A DNA stretch of 64,000 bases from Photorhabdus caribbeanensis (GTDB lineage Bacteria > Pseudomonadota > Gammaproteobacteria > Enterobacterales > Enterobacteriaceae), in assembly GCF_018448885.1 (NCBI RefSeq), contig NZ_RCWB01000027.1:1-64000 (forward strand). The letters are read 5' to 3'. The position numbers and the translations under genes are program-made. The notes under the pieces were generated by a model. It had not been told where the DNA came from. It ran no database searches and saw only the letters and a program-made list of their open reading frames with translations. Of this stretch, positions 8,605 to 18,216 are shown piece by piece. Position 1 is the stretch's first letter. Every line of letters begins with the position of its first letter.

Positions 8605-9462
8605 ATGTTACCAACCTCTACTGGAATTAATGTTAACGAAAGCAACCTACATCAAACTGTTGAACAGTCTATGACTGTACCTGTTTTATTTTATTTTTGG
8701 TCTGAACGTAGTCCCCATTGCCAAGAATTAGGCGTAATACTGGATAAACTGGCAGCAGAATATGCAAATCAATTCATATTGGCAAAAGTGGATTGCGATA
8801 AAGAGCAAATGGTCGCTGCACAATTTGGCTTACGAGCCATTCCTACGGTTTATATTATGCAACAAGGCCAACCTGTAGATGGTTTTCAGGGGCCACAACC
8901 TGAAACCGTTATCAGAGAGATGCTTGCCCGCGTATTACCCAAGCCGGAAGAGTTGAAAGCCGCTCAGGCTGAGGAACTCATCGCAGCAGGAAAACATCAA
9001 GAAGCGCTACCACTACTGAAAGAAGCCTGGCAATTAGCCCCCAAAAACAGTGAAATTGCACTTATGTTGACCAAAGTGCAAATTATGCTCAATAATATAG
9101 AAGAAGCCCAGGAAATTCTGAGTCTTATTCCATTACAGGACCAAGATACTCATTATCACAGTTTACTGGCTCAAATTGAGTTACAAAAGCAAGCGGCGGA
9201 TACACCAGAGATCCAACAATTGCAGCAAGAGTTCGCCATTCAACCAGAAAATGCAGAGCTGGCTGTTAAGCTCTCGCTGAAACTGCACGAAGTCAGCCGT
9301 AATGAAGAAGCTCTGGAATTATTACTTAGCTTCCTGAAAAAGGACCTTTCTGCTGCCAATGGCGCAGTACGAAAAACAATGATGGATATTATGTCTGCAA
9401 TGGGGACCAGTAACACCCTGGCTTCGAAATACCGTCGCCAGGTTTATTCGCTGCTGTACTGA
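8605..9462 (+). CDS. cnoX: chaperedoxin CnoX (YbbN)
   Basis: This 285-residue protein has a thioredoxin-fold domain (about 1-110) followed by a tetratricopeptide region (about 115-285). Where thioredoxin has CxxC, this has SPHC, the same loss of the first cysteine seen in E. coli YbbN. The protein is therefore a holdase and mixed-disulfide partner rather than a classical reductase. In E. coli it protects substrates from oxidative aggregation and hands them to GroEL and DnaK. It is followed closely by qmcA. Confidence 0.95.
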   Translation: MLPTSTGINVNESNLHQTVEQSMTVPVLFYFWSERSPHCQELGVILDKLAAEYANQFILAKVDCDKEQMVAAQFGLRAIPTVYIMQQGQPVDGFQGPQPETVIREMLARVLPKPEELKAAQAEELIAAGKHQEALPLLKEAWQLAPKNSEIALMLTKVQIMLNNIEEAQEILSLIPLQDQDTHYHSLLAQIELQKQAADTPEIQQLQQEFAIQPENAELAVKLSLKLHEVSRNEEALELLLSFLKKDLSAANGAVRKTMMDIMSAMGTSNTLASKYRRQVYSLLY

Positions 9463-9486
9463 TTTATTTAATTGTAAGGAATTGCT

Positions 9487-10407
9487 ATGGATTTATTCGC
9501 TTTTGGTGCCGTACCCATTCTGATCTTTATTGCGGTGGTTATTGTCTTTACTTGCGTAAAAACCGTGCCACAAGGTTATCAATGGACGGTAGAGCGCTTC
9601 GGTCGTTATACCCGAACTTTATTACCGGGTTTACATATTATCGTCCCGTTTATCGATCGCATTGGTCGTAAAATCAATATGATGGAACAAGTGTTGGATA
9701 TTCCTTCACAGGAGGTGATTTCCCGCGATAACGCTAATGTTACCATTGATGCGGTCTGCTTCATTCAGGTTGTCGATCCTGTTCGAGCGGCTTATGAAGT
9801 CAGCAACCTTGAACTATCCATTATCAATCTGACGATGACCAACTTCCGTACCGTTTTGGGTTCAATGGAACTGGATGAAATGCTGTCACAGCGTGATTCT
9901 ATCAACAGCCGTCTATTGCATATTGTTGATGAAGCCACTAACCCTTGGGGGGTGAAAATTACCCGTATTGAAATCCGTGATGTGCGTCCACCCAAAGAGT
10001 TGATCTCTGCCATGAACGCCCAGATGAAAGCAGAACGTACAAAACGTGCTGATATTCTGGAAGCGGAAGGTATCCGTCAGGCAGCTATTCTGAAAGCAGA
10101 AGGAGAAAAACAGTCTCAAATTCTGAAAGCGGAAGGGGAACGTCAATCGGCATTTCTCCAGGCAGAAGCACGTGAACGTGCCGCCGAAGCGGAAGCTCGC
10201 GCAACTAAAATGGTGTCCGATGCGATTGCTGACGGCAACATGCAGGCAATTAACTACTTTGTGGCCCAGAAATACACGGATGCACTGACCAGTATTGGCG
10301 CTTCCGATAACAGCAAAGTCATTATGATGCCTCTGGAAGCAAGCAACCTAATGGGTGCGATTGGCGGTATTACTGAATTGATTGGCGAAAGCAAAAAAGG
10401 TAAGTAA
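9487..10407 (+). CDS. qmcA: SPFH/stomatin-like membrane protein QmcA
   Basis: This 306-residue SPFH-domain protein has an N-terminal membrane segment (residues 5-24), then the band-7 domain (about 25-180). An alanine/glutamate-rich coiled coil with repeated ILKAEGE units follows at 185-240. E. coli QmcA forms large cage-like assemblies in the inner membrane and can suppress loss of FtsH and HtpX. An AAGGAA site precedes the ATG. The partner NfeD-like gene ybbJ begins 2 nt after the stop, so the two act as a pair. Confidence 0.95.
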   Translation: MDLFAFGAVPILIFIAVVIVFTCVKTVPQGYQWTVERFGRYTRTLLPGLHIIVPFIDRIGRKINMMEQVLDIPSQEVISRDNANVTIDAVCFIQVVDPVRAAYEVSNLELSIINLTMTNFRTVLGSMELDEMLSQRDSINSRLLHIVDEATNPWGVKITRIEIRDVRPPKELISAMNAQMKAERTKRADILEAEGIRQAAILKAEGEKQSQILKAEGERQSAFLQAEARERAAEAEARATKMVSDAIADGNMQAINYFVAQKYTDALTSIGASDNSKVIMMPLEASNLMGAIGGITELIGESKKGK

Positions 10408-10409
10408 TC

Positions 10410-10865
10410 ATGATTGCACAGATTGCGGCTCAAACACCCTGGCTCTGGTTCTCTTTTGGCGGCTTACTGTTAATTGCAGAGCTTCTTGGAACTGGCGGCT
10501 ATCTGTTATGGACGGGGATAGCCGCTATCGTTGTTGCGTTTGTCACCTGGCTGCTACCAGGAATAGATTGGGAATGGCAAGGTGTTTTGTTTGCCACTCT
10601 GACGCTGCTTTCCGCAATGCTATGGCGCTACTGGTTACGTCGCCGCCCATCAAAAGGCAGCGATAACCTGAACCAGAAAGAGCACCAACTCATCGGTATT
10701 CGAGCCAAACTGACTACCGATACTGAAAATGGTTACAGCCGGATCAAACTGGCTGATGGAAGCTGGCGGGTTCACTGTAATAGTGAACTACCCGCCAATA
10801 CCGAAGTAGAGGTAATCGCTGTTGATGGCATTACCCTGAAAGTAAAACCGGTCAGTTCTCAGTGA
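10410..10865 (+). CDS. ybbJ: NfeD-family membrane protein YbbJ
   Basis: This 151-residue protein has three or four hydrophobic segments in the first 75 residues and a C-terminal OB-fold of the NfeD type (about 85-148, with ADGSWRVHC). NfeD proteins accompany SPFH proteins, here QmcA immediately upstream. The last 7 nt overlap the convergent 3' end of cueR, so no terminator lies between the two genes. Confidence 0.93.
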   Translation: MIAQIAAQTPWLWFSFGGLLLIAELLGTGGYLLWTGIAAIVVAFVTWLLPGIDWEWQGVLFATLTLLSAMLWRYWLRRRPSKGSDNLNQKEHQLIGIRAKLTTDTENGYSRIKLADGSWRVHCNSELPANTEVEVIAVDGITLKVKPVSSQ

Positions 10866-11260
10866 TGAGAGCAACAACCCGATAAATGATCTATGATGGG
10901 GCATTCAGCCCCATCATCTCCAGGGCACTCTTCCGCCAAAGATAACAATTTACTTCTCATTTTCTGCAACTCCTCAATCGCCTTTTCTATTTCAGTCACT
11001 TTATGCAATGTTGCCGCTTTTACATCGGCGCTATGACGATTGGGATTGCGAAATAACACTAAAAATTCACGGCATTCATCAAGCGTAAAACCGACCTGTT
11101 TCGCCTGACGCAACAGCGTTAATTCATCAATATGTTTCTGCTGATAATAACGGTAGCCGTTATCCCCCCTTTCCGGCGGTGTAATCAGATCTTTTTCTTC
11201 ATAAAACCGAATAGCTTTACTGGTAAGACCGGTTTTTTGAGCAACTTCACTGATGTTCAT
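10859..11260 (-). CDS. cueR: copper-responsive MerR-family activator CueR
   Basis: CueR senses Cu(I) and activates copA by distorting a promoter with a long spacer. This 133-residue protein has the N-terminal MerR winged helix (about 1-70) and a dimerisation helix. The two Cu(I)-binding cysteines are C112 and C120, in the same places as in E. coli, followed by the CC pair near the C terminus. An AAGGGGA site precedes the ATG. Its start codon is only 9 bp from the -35 element of the copA promoter, so CueR binding probably also affects its own transcription. In E. coli the two genes are separated by ybaS-ybaT; here they are divergent neighbours. Confidence 0.96.
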   Translation of the reverse strand: MNISEVAQKTGLTSKAIRFYEEKDLITPPERGDNGYRYYQQKHIDELTLLRQAKQVGFTLDECREFLVLFRNPNRHSADVKAATLHKVTEIEKAIEELQKMRSKLLSLAEECPGDDGAECPIIDHLSGCCSHH

Positions 11261-11269
11261 TTTTTCCCC

Positions 11270-11300
11270 TTGACCTTACCCTTGCGGGAAGGTTTAACCT
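11270..11300 (+). promoter_or_regulatory. copA promoter with CueR operator
   Basis: The -35 hexamer TTGACC (11270-11275) and the -10 hexamer TAACCT (11295-11300) are separated by 19 bp, the over-long spacer typical of MerR-family targets. The spacer holds the CueR dyad ACCTTACCC / GGGAAGGTT-like halves. It closely matches the E. coli copA promoter as I recall it. Confidence 0.92.
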
Positions 11301-11398
11301 TCGCAACAAGTCAGAAACTCACTTGAACTGTGTAGATATCATCAATTATCACACAGGTGTGAAGAATAATTACATCACTATGTGTTAGGAGTTTTTTT

Positions 11399-14134
11399 AT
11401 GTCACACACAATTATTTTAACCTTGCAGGGACTCTCCTGTATGCATTGTGTTAACAATGTGAAAAAGGCACTAGCAAATCGTGCAGATGTGGAACAGGCG
11501 GATATTACGATTGATTATGCCAAAATCATCGGCACAGCCCCTGCTGCATCATTAATCGAAACCATTCAAGCAGCCGGTTACGATGCGATAATCGCCAACC
11601 AACCCGATATTGAACTAACACTTTCTGGCTTGAGTTGCATGCATTGTGCAGGTACGACACGTAAAGCGCTGGAGGCCGTAGATGGCGTTATCGCCGCAGA
11701 GGTGAATACTGAAACGGCTAAAATTTACGGTAAAGCCGATGTTGCTATCCTGATTGCCGCCGTTGAGCAGGCGGGTTATCACGCAAAACTCGCTTCTGGT
11801 CAAAACTCCCCAAAATCTGAGCCGCTGACATTACCTGCTTCAAACAGACCGGAACCTTTGGCAGCGGCAACCTCTTCTGTTCCGGTCGAAAAAACTGACG
11901 CTTCCGTTGTGAGTGATAGCGATGAAAGCATCCAGTTGCTGTTGGACGGCATGACTTGTGCCAGTTGCGTGAACAAAGTTCAGAAAGCATTACAAGGTGT
12001 TGATGGCGTGGAAAATGCCAGAGTGAATCTTGCTGAACGCAGCGCGTTAATTACCGGTAGCGCCTCATCAGAGGCACTGATTAAAGCAGTAGAAAAAGCC
12101 GGCTATGGCGCAGAACTGATTCAGGACGAAGCTGAGCGGCGTGAACGCCAGCAACAAGTTTCTGACGCCAATATGCGCCGTTTTCGTTGGCAGTCAGCGT
12201 TAGCCTTGGTCGTCGGTATTCCCGTGATGGTATGGGGCATGATGGGCGACAATATGATGCTCACACCTGAAAACCAATATATCTGGCTGACTATCGGCGT
12301 TATCACGCTTGCCGTGATGATTTTTGCCGGTGGTCACTTCTATCGCAATGCGTGGCAAAGCCTGAAAAACGGTAGCGCCACAATGGACACATTAGTGGCA
12401 TTGGGAACAGGTGCAGCCTGGCTTTATTCCATCAGCGTTAACCTATGGCCAGATATTTTTCCACCACAAGCCCGCCATCTCTATTATGAAGCCAGCGCGA
12501 TGATTATTGGTCTGATAAACCTGGGTCATGCTCTGGAACAACGCGCCCGTCAGCGCTCCTCAAAAGCGCTGGAGCGTCTGCTGGATCTGACGCCACCAAC
12601 CGCCCGTGTGGTGACAGAAGATGGCGAAAAAGAGATACAACTGGCTGATGTCAAACCCGGCATGACGTTACGTTTGGCAACCGGTGATCGTGTTCCCGTT
12701 GATGGTGAAATCATTCAAGGTGAGGTTTGGATAGATGAGGCAATGCTCACCGGCGAGCCGATTCCACAGCAGAAATCCAAAGGCGATAACATTCATGCCG
12801 GTACGACAGTGCAAGATGGTACGGTGCTGTTTACTGCCGCCGCAGTTGGCAGCCAGACAACATTAGCACGAATTATTAAACTGGTCCGTCAGGCGCAAAG
12901 TAGTAAGCCCGAAATCGGTCAGTTAGCAGATAAAATTTCCGCCGTATTTGTTCCTGTTGTTGTCGCCATTGCCCTGATTGCCGGCGCTATTTGGTATTTC
13001 GTTGGGCCAGCACCACAGATTATGTATTCATTGGTCATTATTACCACTGTGTTGATTATTGCCTGTCCCTGTGCCCTTGGGTTGGCAACCCCGATGTCAA
13101 TTATCTCTGGTGTCGGCCGGGCGGCAGAATTTGGGGTGCTGGTGCGGGATGCCGATGCGCTGCAACAAGCCAGCACCTTGGATACCCTTGTTTTCGATAA
13201 AACCGGTACGTTGACGGAAGGTATGCCTCAAGTGACTGATATCCATACTTTTAATGGGTACAGTGAACAAGAAGTATTACGTTGGGCTGGCGCACTGGAG
13301 CAAGGTTCTAACCATCCATTAGCTAAAGCTATTCTTGCCAAAACCGCAGGATTGGCGTTGCCACAAGTTGAACAATTCCGCACTCTGGCTGGACTCGGTA
13401 TCAGTGGTGAAGTGAATGGCACAATCTTGTTGCTAGGTAATCAAGCATGGTTAGAACAAAATCAGGTTGATACGCAAGAATTAAAACCGCTGATTGCGCA
13501 ACAGGCAGAACAAGGCATCACACCGGTTCTTCTGGCAGCAGGAGGTAAGGCGGCGGCAGTGCTATCAATTCGCGATCCACTACGTGAAGATACCCGAACC
13601 GCATTAGAACGTTTACATCACCAAGGCTACCGTTTAGTGATGTTGACCGGTGATAATCCGGCTACTGCTAATGCGATTGCAAAAGAAGCAGGTATTGATC
13701 AAGTGATTGCGGGTGTATTGCCTGATGGCAAGGCTGAGGCAATTCAGAAACTGCAAGCAGCAGGTCGCAAGGTGGCTATGGTCGGAGATGGTATTAACGA
13801 TGCTCCTGCCCTGGCGCAGGCTGATGTGGGCATTGCAATGGGTGGTGGTAGTGATATCGCCATTGAAACCGCCGCAATAACACTGATGCGCCATAGTTTA
13901 CATGGCGTGGCTGATGCGGTTGAGCTATCCAAAGGCACTCTGCGCAATATGAAACAGAACCTATTAGGCGCATTTATCTACAATACATTGGGGATTCCCA
14001 TCGCCGCTGGTGTGCTCTATCCCTTTACTGGAACCCTGTTAGATCCGGTAGTCGCAGGTGCGGCAATGGCGCTCTCTTCAATTACGGTAGTGAGTAATGC
14101 TAATCGATTACTGAGGTTTAAACCTAAATTCTGA
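11399..14134 (+). CDS. copA: Cu(I)-exporting P1B-type ATPase CopA with three metal-binding domains
   Basis: CopA pumps Cu(I) from the cytoplasm across the inner membrane. Three N-terminal heavy-metal domains carry CMHC (C14, C17), CMHC (C80, C83) and CASC (C187, C190); E. coli CopA has two. An unstructured linker of about 40 residues separates the second and third. Then come eight membrane helices with the transport motif CPC at 556-558, the TGE actuator motif, the phosphorylated DKTG Asp at 600, the HP motif (SNHPLA), and the hinge GDGINDAP. The length is 911 residues against about 834 in E. coli. GGAG precedes the ATG. Expression is driven by the CueR promoter upstream. Confidence 0.96.
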   Translation: MSHTIILTLQGLSCMHCVNNVKKALANRADVEQADITIDYAKIIGTAPAASLIETIQAAGYDAIIANQPDIELTLSGLSCMHCAGTTRKALEAVDGVIAAEVNTETAKIYGKADVAILIAAVEQAGYHAKLASGQNSPKSEPLTLPASNRPEPLAAATSSVPVEKTDASVVSDSDESIQLLLDGMTCASCVNKVQKALQGVDGVENARVNLAERSALITGSASSEALIKAVEKAGYGAELIQDEAERRERQQQVSDANMRRFRWQSALALVVGIPVMVWGMMGDNMMLTPENQYIWLTIGVITLAVMIFAGGHFYRNAWQSLKNGSATMDTLVALGTGAAWLYSISVNLWPDIFPPQARHLYYEASAMIIGLINLGHALEQRARQRSSKALERLLDLTPPTARVVTEDGEKEIQLADVKPGMTLRLATGDRVPVDGEIIQGEVWIDEAMLTGEPIPQQKSKGDNIHAGTTVQDGTVLFTAAAVGSQTTLARIIKLVRQAQSSKPEIGQLADKISAVFVPVVVAIALIAGAIWYFVGPAPQIMYSLVIITTVLIIACPCALGLATPMSIISGVGRAAEFGVLVRDADALQQASTLDTLVFDKTGTLTEGMPQVTDIHTFNGYSEQEVLRWAGALEQGSNHPLAKAILAKTAGLALPQVEQFRTLAGLGISGEVNGTILLLGNQAWLEQNQVDTQELKPLIAQQAEQGITPVLLAAGGKAAAVLSIRDPLREDTRTALERLHHQGYRLVMLTGDNPATANAIAKEAGIDQVIAGVLPDGKAEAIQKLQAAGRKVAMVGDGINDAPALAQADVGIAMGGGSDIAIETAAITLMRHSLHGVADAVELSKGTLRNMKQNLLGAFIYNTLGIPIAAGVLYPFTGTLLDPVVAGAAMALSSITVVSNANRLLRFKPKF

Positions 14135-14165
14135 ATCACTAAAGAAATAAGTCTGCTTTAATGAT

Positions 14166-14222
14166 GTTGGGGTGAATCGTAAAAATGCATATCCATGATC
14201 GCATTTTACACTTCTACCCCAG
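14166..14222. terminator. imperfect inverted repeat downstream of copA
   Basis: Two 23-nt arms (14166-14188 and 14200-14222) are imperfect reverse complements. The best-paired parts are TGGGGT with ACCCCA at the base and AAATGC with GCATTT near the loop. The repeat lies between the copA stop and the convergent antitoxin-like gene, so it may terminate both. A short T-run follows on the + strand. It could also be a remnant of a small mobile repeat. Confidence 0.45.
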
Positions 14223-14260
14223 CACTTTTTCATGTAGCAATGTCCGTCCACGTTACTGCA

Positions 14261-14563
14261 TCAAATCATCACATCTCCGACAATGTTTTCATTCAGATCG
14301 ATAACGTGCCCCGTATTGTGTTGCATAGCCTCGTCCAGTTCCTTAGGTAAATCACTCACATACCCGGTCTGAATGTCGGCAGACAGCAAGTCAAGGAATG
14401 CCCCAATTAACGGGTCTTCCTGTTCAACTCTTACATTAGTCACAACAACCTCACCATTACGCAACTCAAAGGCCAATTTGCTGCCAGTATCAACACCCAA
14501 TACCTGACGGATGGACCAAGGTAACATGATCTGACCTTTAACAAGCTCATAAATACCTGACAT
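14261..14563 (-). CDS. orphan PrlF-like (AbrB-fold) antitoxin
   Basis: This 100-residue protein has an N-terminal swapped-hairpin AbrB/SpoVT-type DNA-binding domain (KGQIMLPWSIRQVLGV...GSKLAFEL). Its second half matches the PrlF antitoxin pattern, with EQED, GAFLDLLSADIQ and a tail of DLNENIVGDV. PrlF partners the RNase toxin YhaV, encoded directly downstream in E. coli. Here only about 126 nt separate the stop from the end of copA, and no YhaV reading frame is present. It is therefore either an orphan antitoxin or a stand-alone repressor. A 7-bp palindrome lies just upstream of the start. Confidence 0.8.
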   Translation of the reverse strand: MSGIYELVKGQIMLPWSIRQVLGVDTGSKLAFELRNGEVVVTNVRVEQEDPLIGAFLDLLSADIQTGYVSDLPKELDEAMQHNTGHVIDLNENIVGDVMI

Positions 14564-14571
14564 AACAAATC

Positions 14572-14598
14572 TCTAGTTACCATTTTCAAAGAACTAGA
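14572..14598. promoter_or_regulatory. palindromic operator candidate for the PrlF-like gene
   Basis: TCTAGTT (14572-14578) and AACTAGA (14592-14598) are perfect inverted copies with centres 20 bp apart, about two helical turns. They lie directly upstream of the antitoxin-like start, in the position expected for the autoregulation known in this family. Confidence 0.5.
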
Positions 14599-14743
14599 AA
14601 AGTAAATACAGCGGTCAAGTAAAATCTCCTTGTATACTGAATAGTAGTCAAAGAACATTCAATAGAAATGGATAGAGATACAGTTGTAATATTAACCTAG
14701 AAAAATAGCTAGTTTAAAGAATAAATGCTAAACCGGAGCTAAA

Positions 14744-15550
14744 ATGGGACGACTGATTAAACACCTTACCAATATATTAGGAATCAATGCCTTCCACCGT
14801 TATCCCTATCCCGCTCACGATATTACACTGGCAGGTGATAGACATTTGCATCTAGTAGGCAGTATTCATATGGGTACGGAAAATATGTTCCCACTTTCAG
14901 AAATATTGATAGAACAGCTTAATCAATCCGATACATTAATCGTGGAAGCAGATATTACTCAGGCAGACTCCCCATTTCATGATGAGTTTCAATCATATCA
15001 CCGTATCGAACAACGTTTATCTTCTGAGATGTATCAGAATTTTCAGGACTGTTGCCATGAAATCCAACAGCAAGAAGAATTCCTCAATCTATTACCCTCA
15101 TGGCAAATCGCTTTAATTTTACAAGCTGGACAAGCACAAAACCTTGGATTACATCCCCAATACGGTATCGATTATCAACTCCTGAATGCAGCCAAAGCTC
15201 TAGGGAAAACGATCATTGAACTGGAAGGTACTGAATCACAAATTAATTTACTTAATCAAATTCCCAATAACGGCCTGCCACTATTGGAAGATACATTAAC
15301 CCATTGGCACGCAAATGCCCGCGCTTTACAAACCATGATCAGTTGGTGGATGGACTATCAACCTAAACAGCAAGAGCATGCTTTACCAACCACTTTTAGT
15401 AAAGAGATATACCAACTATTGATGACTGAACGTAATAAACGATGGAATAAGTGTTTACGGGGATTACCTGCCGGTCGATACCTCGTTGCTGTTGGCGTTT
15501 TGCATCTGTATGGTGAAGGGAATTTGCCCAAGATGCTGGCAGAAGAATAA
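14744..15550 (+). CDS. ybaP: TraB/GumN-family protein YbaP
   Basis: This 268-residue protein is of the TraB/PrgY/GumN superfamily, a metal-dependent hydrolase-like fold whose activity in bacteria is poorly known. Conserved blocks are visible: GSIHMGT near residue 38, VEADI, GIDYQLLNAAKALGK, and the C-terminal RNKRWNKCLRGLPAG followed by VGVLHLYG. The ATG follows CCGGAG. The position between copA and ybaK matches E. coli, where ybaQ also lies here but is missing from this window. Confidence 0.9.
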   Translation: MGRLIKHLTNILGINAFHRYPYPAHDITLAGDRHLHLVGSIHMGTENMFPLSEILIEQLNQSDTLIVEADITQADSPFHDEFQSYHRIEQRLSSEMYQNFQDCCHEIQQQEEFLNLLPSWQIALILQAGQAQNLGLHPQYGIDYQLLNAAKALGKTIIELEGTESQINLLNQIPNNGLPLLEDTLTHWHANARALQTMISWWMDYQPKQQEHALPTTFSKEIYQLLMTERNKRWNKCLRGLPAGRYLVAVGVLHLYGEGNLPKMLAEE

Positions 15551-15561
15551 CATTAAAAAAA

Positions 15562-15598
15562 GGCCAATATTACATACATTACTATAATAATATTGGCC
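15562..15598 (-). terminator. 11-bp hairpin with A-tract on the + strand
   Basis: GGCCAATATTA (15562-15572) and TAATATTGGCC (15588-15598) pair perfectly. A run of A at 15554-15560 makes this an intrinsic terminator when read on the - strand. On the + strand it lies just after ybaP and could still stabilise that transcript's 3' end. Confidence 0.55.
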
Positions 15599-15604
15599 AA
15601 TCAT

Positions 15605-15757
15605 ATGAGGAATAATCTGTCATTTTTGTTGTTCTTAAGTGCGGGATATTACCTGTTTGTATACAAGCAACAGAGCCATAGTCAGATTATCAATTCCATC
15701 ATTCCATTTCATCCTTTATTCTTAATTACAAAATCATCCTATGTAATGAAATTATGA
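15605..15757 (+). CDS. possible 50-residue membrane peptide overlapping ybaK
   Basis: An ATG at 15605 opens a 50-codon frame whose TGA (15755-15757) overlaps the ybaK ATG in an ATGA junction. The first 20 residues are hydrophobic, as in a small membrane peptide. No ribosome-binding site precedes it, and the preceding hairpin is very close. The interest is that ybaK also lacks a good ribosome site, so coupling is possible. I do not recognise the peptide. Confidence 0.2.
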   Translation: MRNNLSFLLFLSAGYYLFVYKQQSHSQIINSIIPFHPLFLITKSSYVMKL

Positions 15758-16230
15758 CACCTGCGATCATTTTGTTAGAAAAACAGAAAGTTAGCTTCGC
15801 TCTTCATACCTATGAGCACGACACAAATGAACATAACTTTGGTGATGAAGCCGTGAGGAAATTAAGACTCGATGCCAGGCAAGTATTCAAAACCTTACTG
15901 GTTGCACTCAATAGTGAGGCTAAAAATTTGGTGGTAGCCGTCACCCCCGTTTCAAGTGAGCTGGACTTAAAAAAGGTTGCCAAAGTTTTTAAAGTCAAAA
16001 AAGCAGAAATCGCTGATCCCCAAATCGCTCAGAAAGTGACAGGATATCTCGTCGGCGGAATCAGTCCGTTAGGGCAGAAAAAACTCTTGCCAACGGTTAT
16101 TGATAATCAAGCGCAACAGTTCCCAACTATATTTGTCTCTGGTGGTAAACGAGGATTAGATATTGAATTGGCGCCGTCTGATCTCTGTAGGTTAGTGAGA
16201 GGCAACTTCGCTGATATTGCAAAAGTTTAA
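15754..16230 (+). CDS. ybaK: Cys-tRNA(Pro)/Cys-tRNA(Cys) deacylase YbaK
   Basis: This 158-residue protein has the YbaK/ProX editing fold. YbaK hydrolyses Cys-tRNA(Pro) made in error by prolyl-tRNA synthetase. The blocks [17 protein letters not shown], the conserved lysine in [21 protein letters not shown] and [12 protein letters not shown] match E. coli YbaK almost throughout. No clear ribosome-binding site precedes the ATG, which overlaps a short upstream frame. Confidence 0.95.
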   Translation: MTPAIILLEKQKVSFALHTYEHDTNEHNFGDEAVRKLRLDARQVFKTLLVALNSEAKNLVVAVTPVSSELDLKKVAKVFKVKKAEIADPQIAQKVTGYLVGGISPLGQKKLLPTVIDNQAQQFPTIFVSGGKRGLDIELAPSDLCRLVRGNFADIAKV

Positions 16231-16242
16231 ATTATTACCCAA

Positions 16243-16269
16243 AAAGGGCTGCCAAAATTGCAGCCCTTT
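16243..16269. terminator. bidirectional terminator between ybaK and ushA
   Basis: AAAGGGCTGC (16243-16252) and GCAGCCCTTT (16260-16269) form a perfect 10-bp stem with a 7-nt loop. An A-run precedes it and T-rich sequence follows, between the convergent ends of ybaK and ushA. Confidence 0.85.
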
Positions 16270-16291
16270 CGATTTATCATTCTGTCAGAGA

Positions 16292-17950
16292 TTATTGATG
16301 AATAATTTCACCTTTTGGCTCATAATCAGTCGCTTTCAGTGGTGAATGCTTCTCGATATAGTCTTTCAAAACTTCTGCATCAACAAAACCGGTGTTGACA
16401 TAGGTTGGATAATTATCAACACGTGGATAACCATCACCACCAATAGCATTAAAGTCAAGCATTGCCATACGGTAAGTTTTATTCGGCTCTAGTGGCTTTC
16501 CACCAATTTTTACCTCTTTAACACCTTTACCATCTGCAATCAGGCTAACATTCACAAACTGTGCATAAGCACCGGAGTCAACTTTCATATTGGCAATCAC
16601 CGCCAGATATTGTTTGACTTCATTGCCTTTCATATCAACGTAAACCAATGTGTTAGCAAATGGATGCACTTTCAACACATCTTTATAAGTGATATCGCCT
16701 GATTCAATTGAATCACGAATACCACCACCACTCATAATCGCAAAATCAGCATCTGCGCGTTCCATCATGGCAGAAAGAGCAACATGAGCCATATTAGTCT
16801 GAACAAAACGAACTTTGCTGCGATCCCCTTCCAATTTACCCTCAATAGAACCCACTTTTACACCAAGCTGTTTATCACCTTTATCCTGATAAGGCATCAA
16901 CAACTTTAACATATCCGGGTTTTGTGCAATTTCATGAGTGTAGTAAGCACGTTCAGTAGAACCGTCCGCTTTCTGCACTTTCTTTTTGAGGTTAATAGGG
17001 ATCAACTGATAGTGAGTCAGCGTCAATTCACCATTACGGAATTGAAAATCAGCTCGACCAACATATTTACCCCACTCATGAGCCTGAACAATCCAAGTAC
17101 CGTTCTGACGATCCGGCGAACACGGCGTTCCTGGCACATAATCGATCTGTTTATAATTTTTATTTTCCGCAGACATACAGACCGGATCTTGTGAATGACC
17201 ACCGACAATCATATCCAGATAGCCCGCAGGCAAACTACGCGCCATTTCAACATCACCCGGCGCATTAGAACCATGATTACCGTTGTCATAGTGCCCCATA
17301 TGGGTTGCGGCAATAATCACATCTGGCTTTTCATCTCTCTTAAGTTCTTCAACCACCATTTTGGCTTCTGTCGCCGGAACACGAAATTCAACATCAGGAA
17401 AATTAGCCGGATTACCGATTTTCGCCGTATCATCAGTCGTCAAGCCAATAACAGCAATTTTCACACCCTGTTTATCGAAAATGGTATAAGGCTTGAACAA
17501 ACGTTTGCCGGTGCTTGTCTGGTAAATATTGGCAGCCAGAAATGGAAAATTTGCCCATTTTTCCTGTTGACGCAGTATTGACAGAGGATTATCAAACTCA
17601 TGGTTCCCCAATGCCATTGCATCATAGCCAACCAAATTCATGCCCTTAAAATCAGGTTCAGCATTTTGCAAATCAGATTCTGGTACACCGGTATTAATAT
17701 CTCCGCCGGAAAGTAGCAACACACTACCACCTTTTTTCACGACCTCCTGACGGATCTCATCAACTACCGTTTTTTGAGCGGCCAAACCATACTCACCATA
17801 ATCGTTATGCCAAAAATGACCATGATGGTCATTGGTGTGCAAGATGGTAATGTCATAGGTTTTGTCTTTCTCCCATGCTTTTGCAATTGCTGGAAGTAGC
17901 GCTATAGATACAACCAAAGCACAAGCTGAGGTCTTGAACGAGCATTTCAT
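16292..17950 (-). CDS. ushA: periplasmic UDP-sugar hydrolase / 5'-nucleotidase UshA
   Basis: UshA degrades external UDP-sugars and nucleotides so that nucleosides can be taken up. The 552-residue form starts at ATG 17950, preceded by GGAGATAT, and has a signal peptide ending AKA-WEKD. The longer open frame from 18010 has no ribosome site. Metallophosphatase motifs are visible: ILHTNDHHGHF, GGDINTG, GNHEFD, THMGHYD and GGHSQDP. The C-terminal substrate domain includes DFNAIGGDGYP. It is divergent from fsr. Confidence 0.96.
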   Translation of the reverse strand: MKCSFKTSACALVVSIALLPAIAKAWEKDKTYDITILHTNDHHGHFWHNDYGEYGLAAQKTVVDEIRQEVVKKGGSVLLLSGGDINTGVPESDLQNAEPDFKGMNLVGYDAMALGNHEFDNPLSILRQQEKWANFPFLAANIYQTSTGKRLFKPYTIFDKQGVKIAVIGLTTDDTAKIGNPANFPDVEFRVPATEAKMVVEELKRDEKPDVIIAATHMGHYDNGNHGSNAPGDVEMARSLPAGYLDMIVGGHSQDPVCMSAENKNYKQIDYVPGTPCSPDRQNGTWIVQAHEWGKYVGRADFQFRNGELTLTHYQLIPINLKKKVQKADGSTERAYYTHEIAQNPDMLKLLMPYQDKGDKQLGVKVGSIEGKLEGDRSKVRFVQTNMAHVALSAMMERADADFAIMSGGGIRDSIESGDITYKDVLKVHPFANTLVYVDMKGNEVKQYLAVIANMKVDSGAYAQFVNVSLIADGKGVKEVKIGGKPLEPNKTYRMAMLDFNAIGGDGYPRVDNYPTYVNTGFVDAEVLKDYIEKHSPLKATDYEPKGEIIHQ

Positions 17951-18216
17951 GGTATATCTCCATGCTTTTTTAGTGAATTGCCATGCAGAAACAGCTTCAA
18001 AAGCTAACAAGGCGGGATAAATTGATCATTTCTTGAGATAGGCTATGTATGTTATGCAGTTATTAGGTATTTAGAACACGTTTTATTTCATCTTTGCGAG
18101 TGTACTATAAAACTATATCCAAGATAGTAAAAAATCAATTCTCTGACTAATATGGATTAAAATTCAACAAATAACCTATATATTGGCTACATGATTAAGA
18201 TAAGTTGGCTGCGAAT

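Noticed and set aside
14135-14260. Remnant of a yhaV toxin downstream of the antitoxin-like gene
   Set aside because: A - strand frame (NVDGHCYMKKCW) has a faint likeness to the YhaV N terminus, but it is too short and is interrupted by stops.
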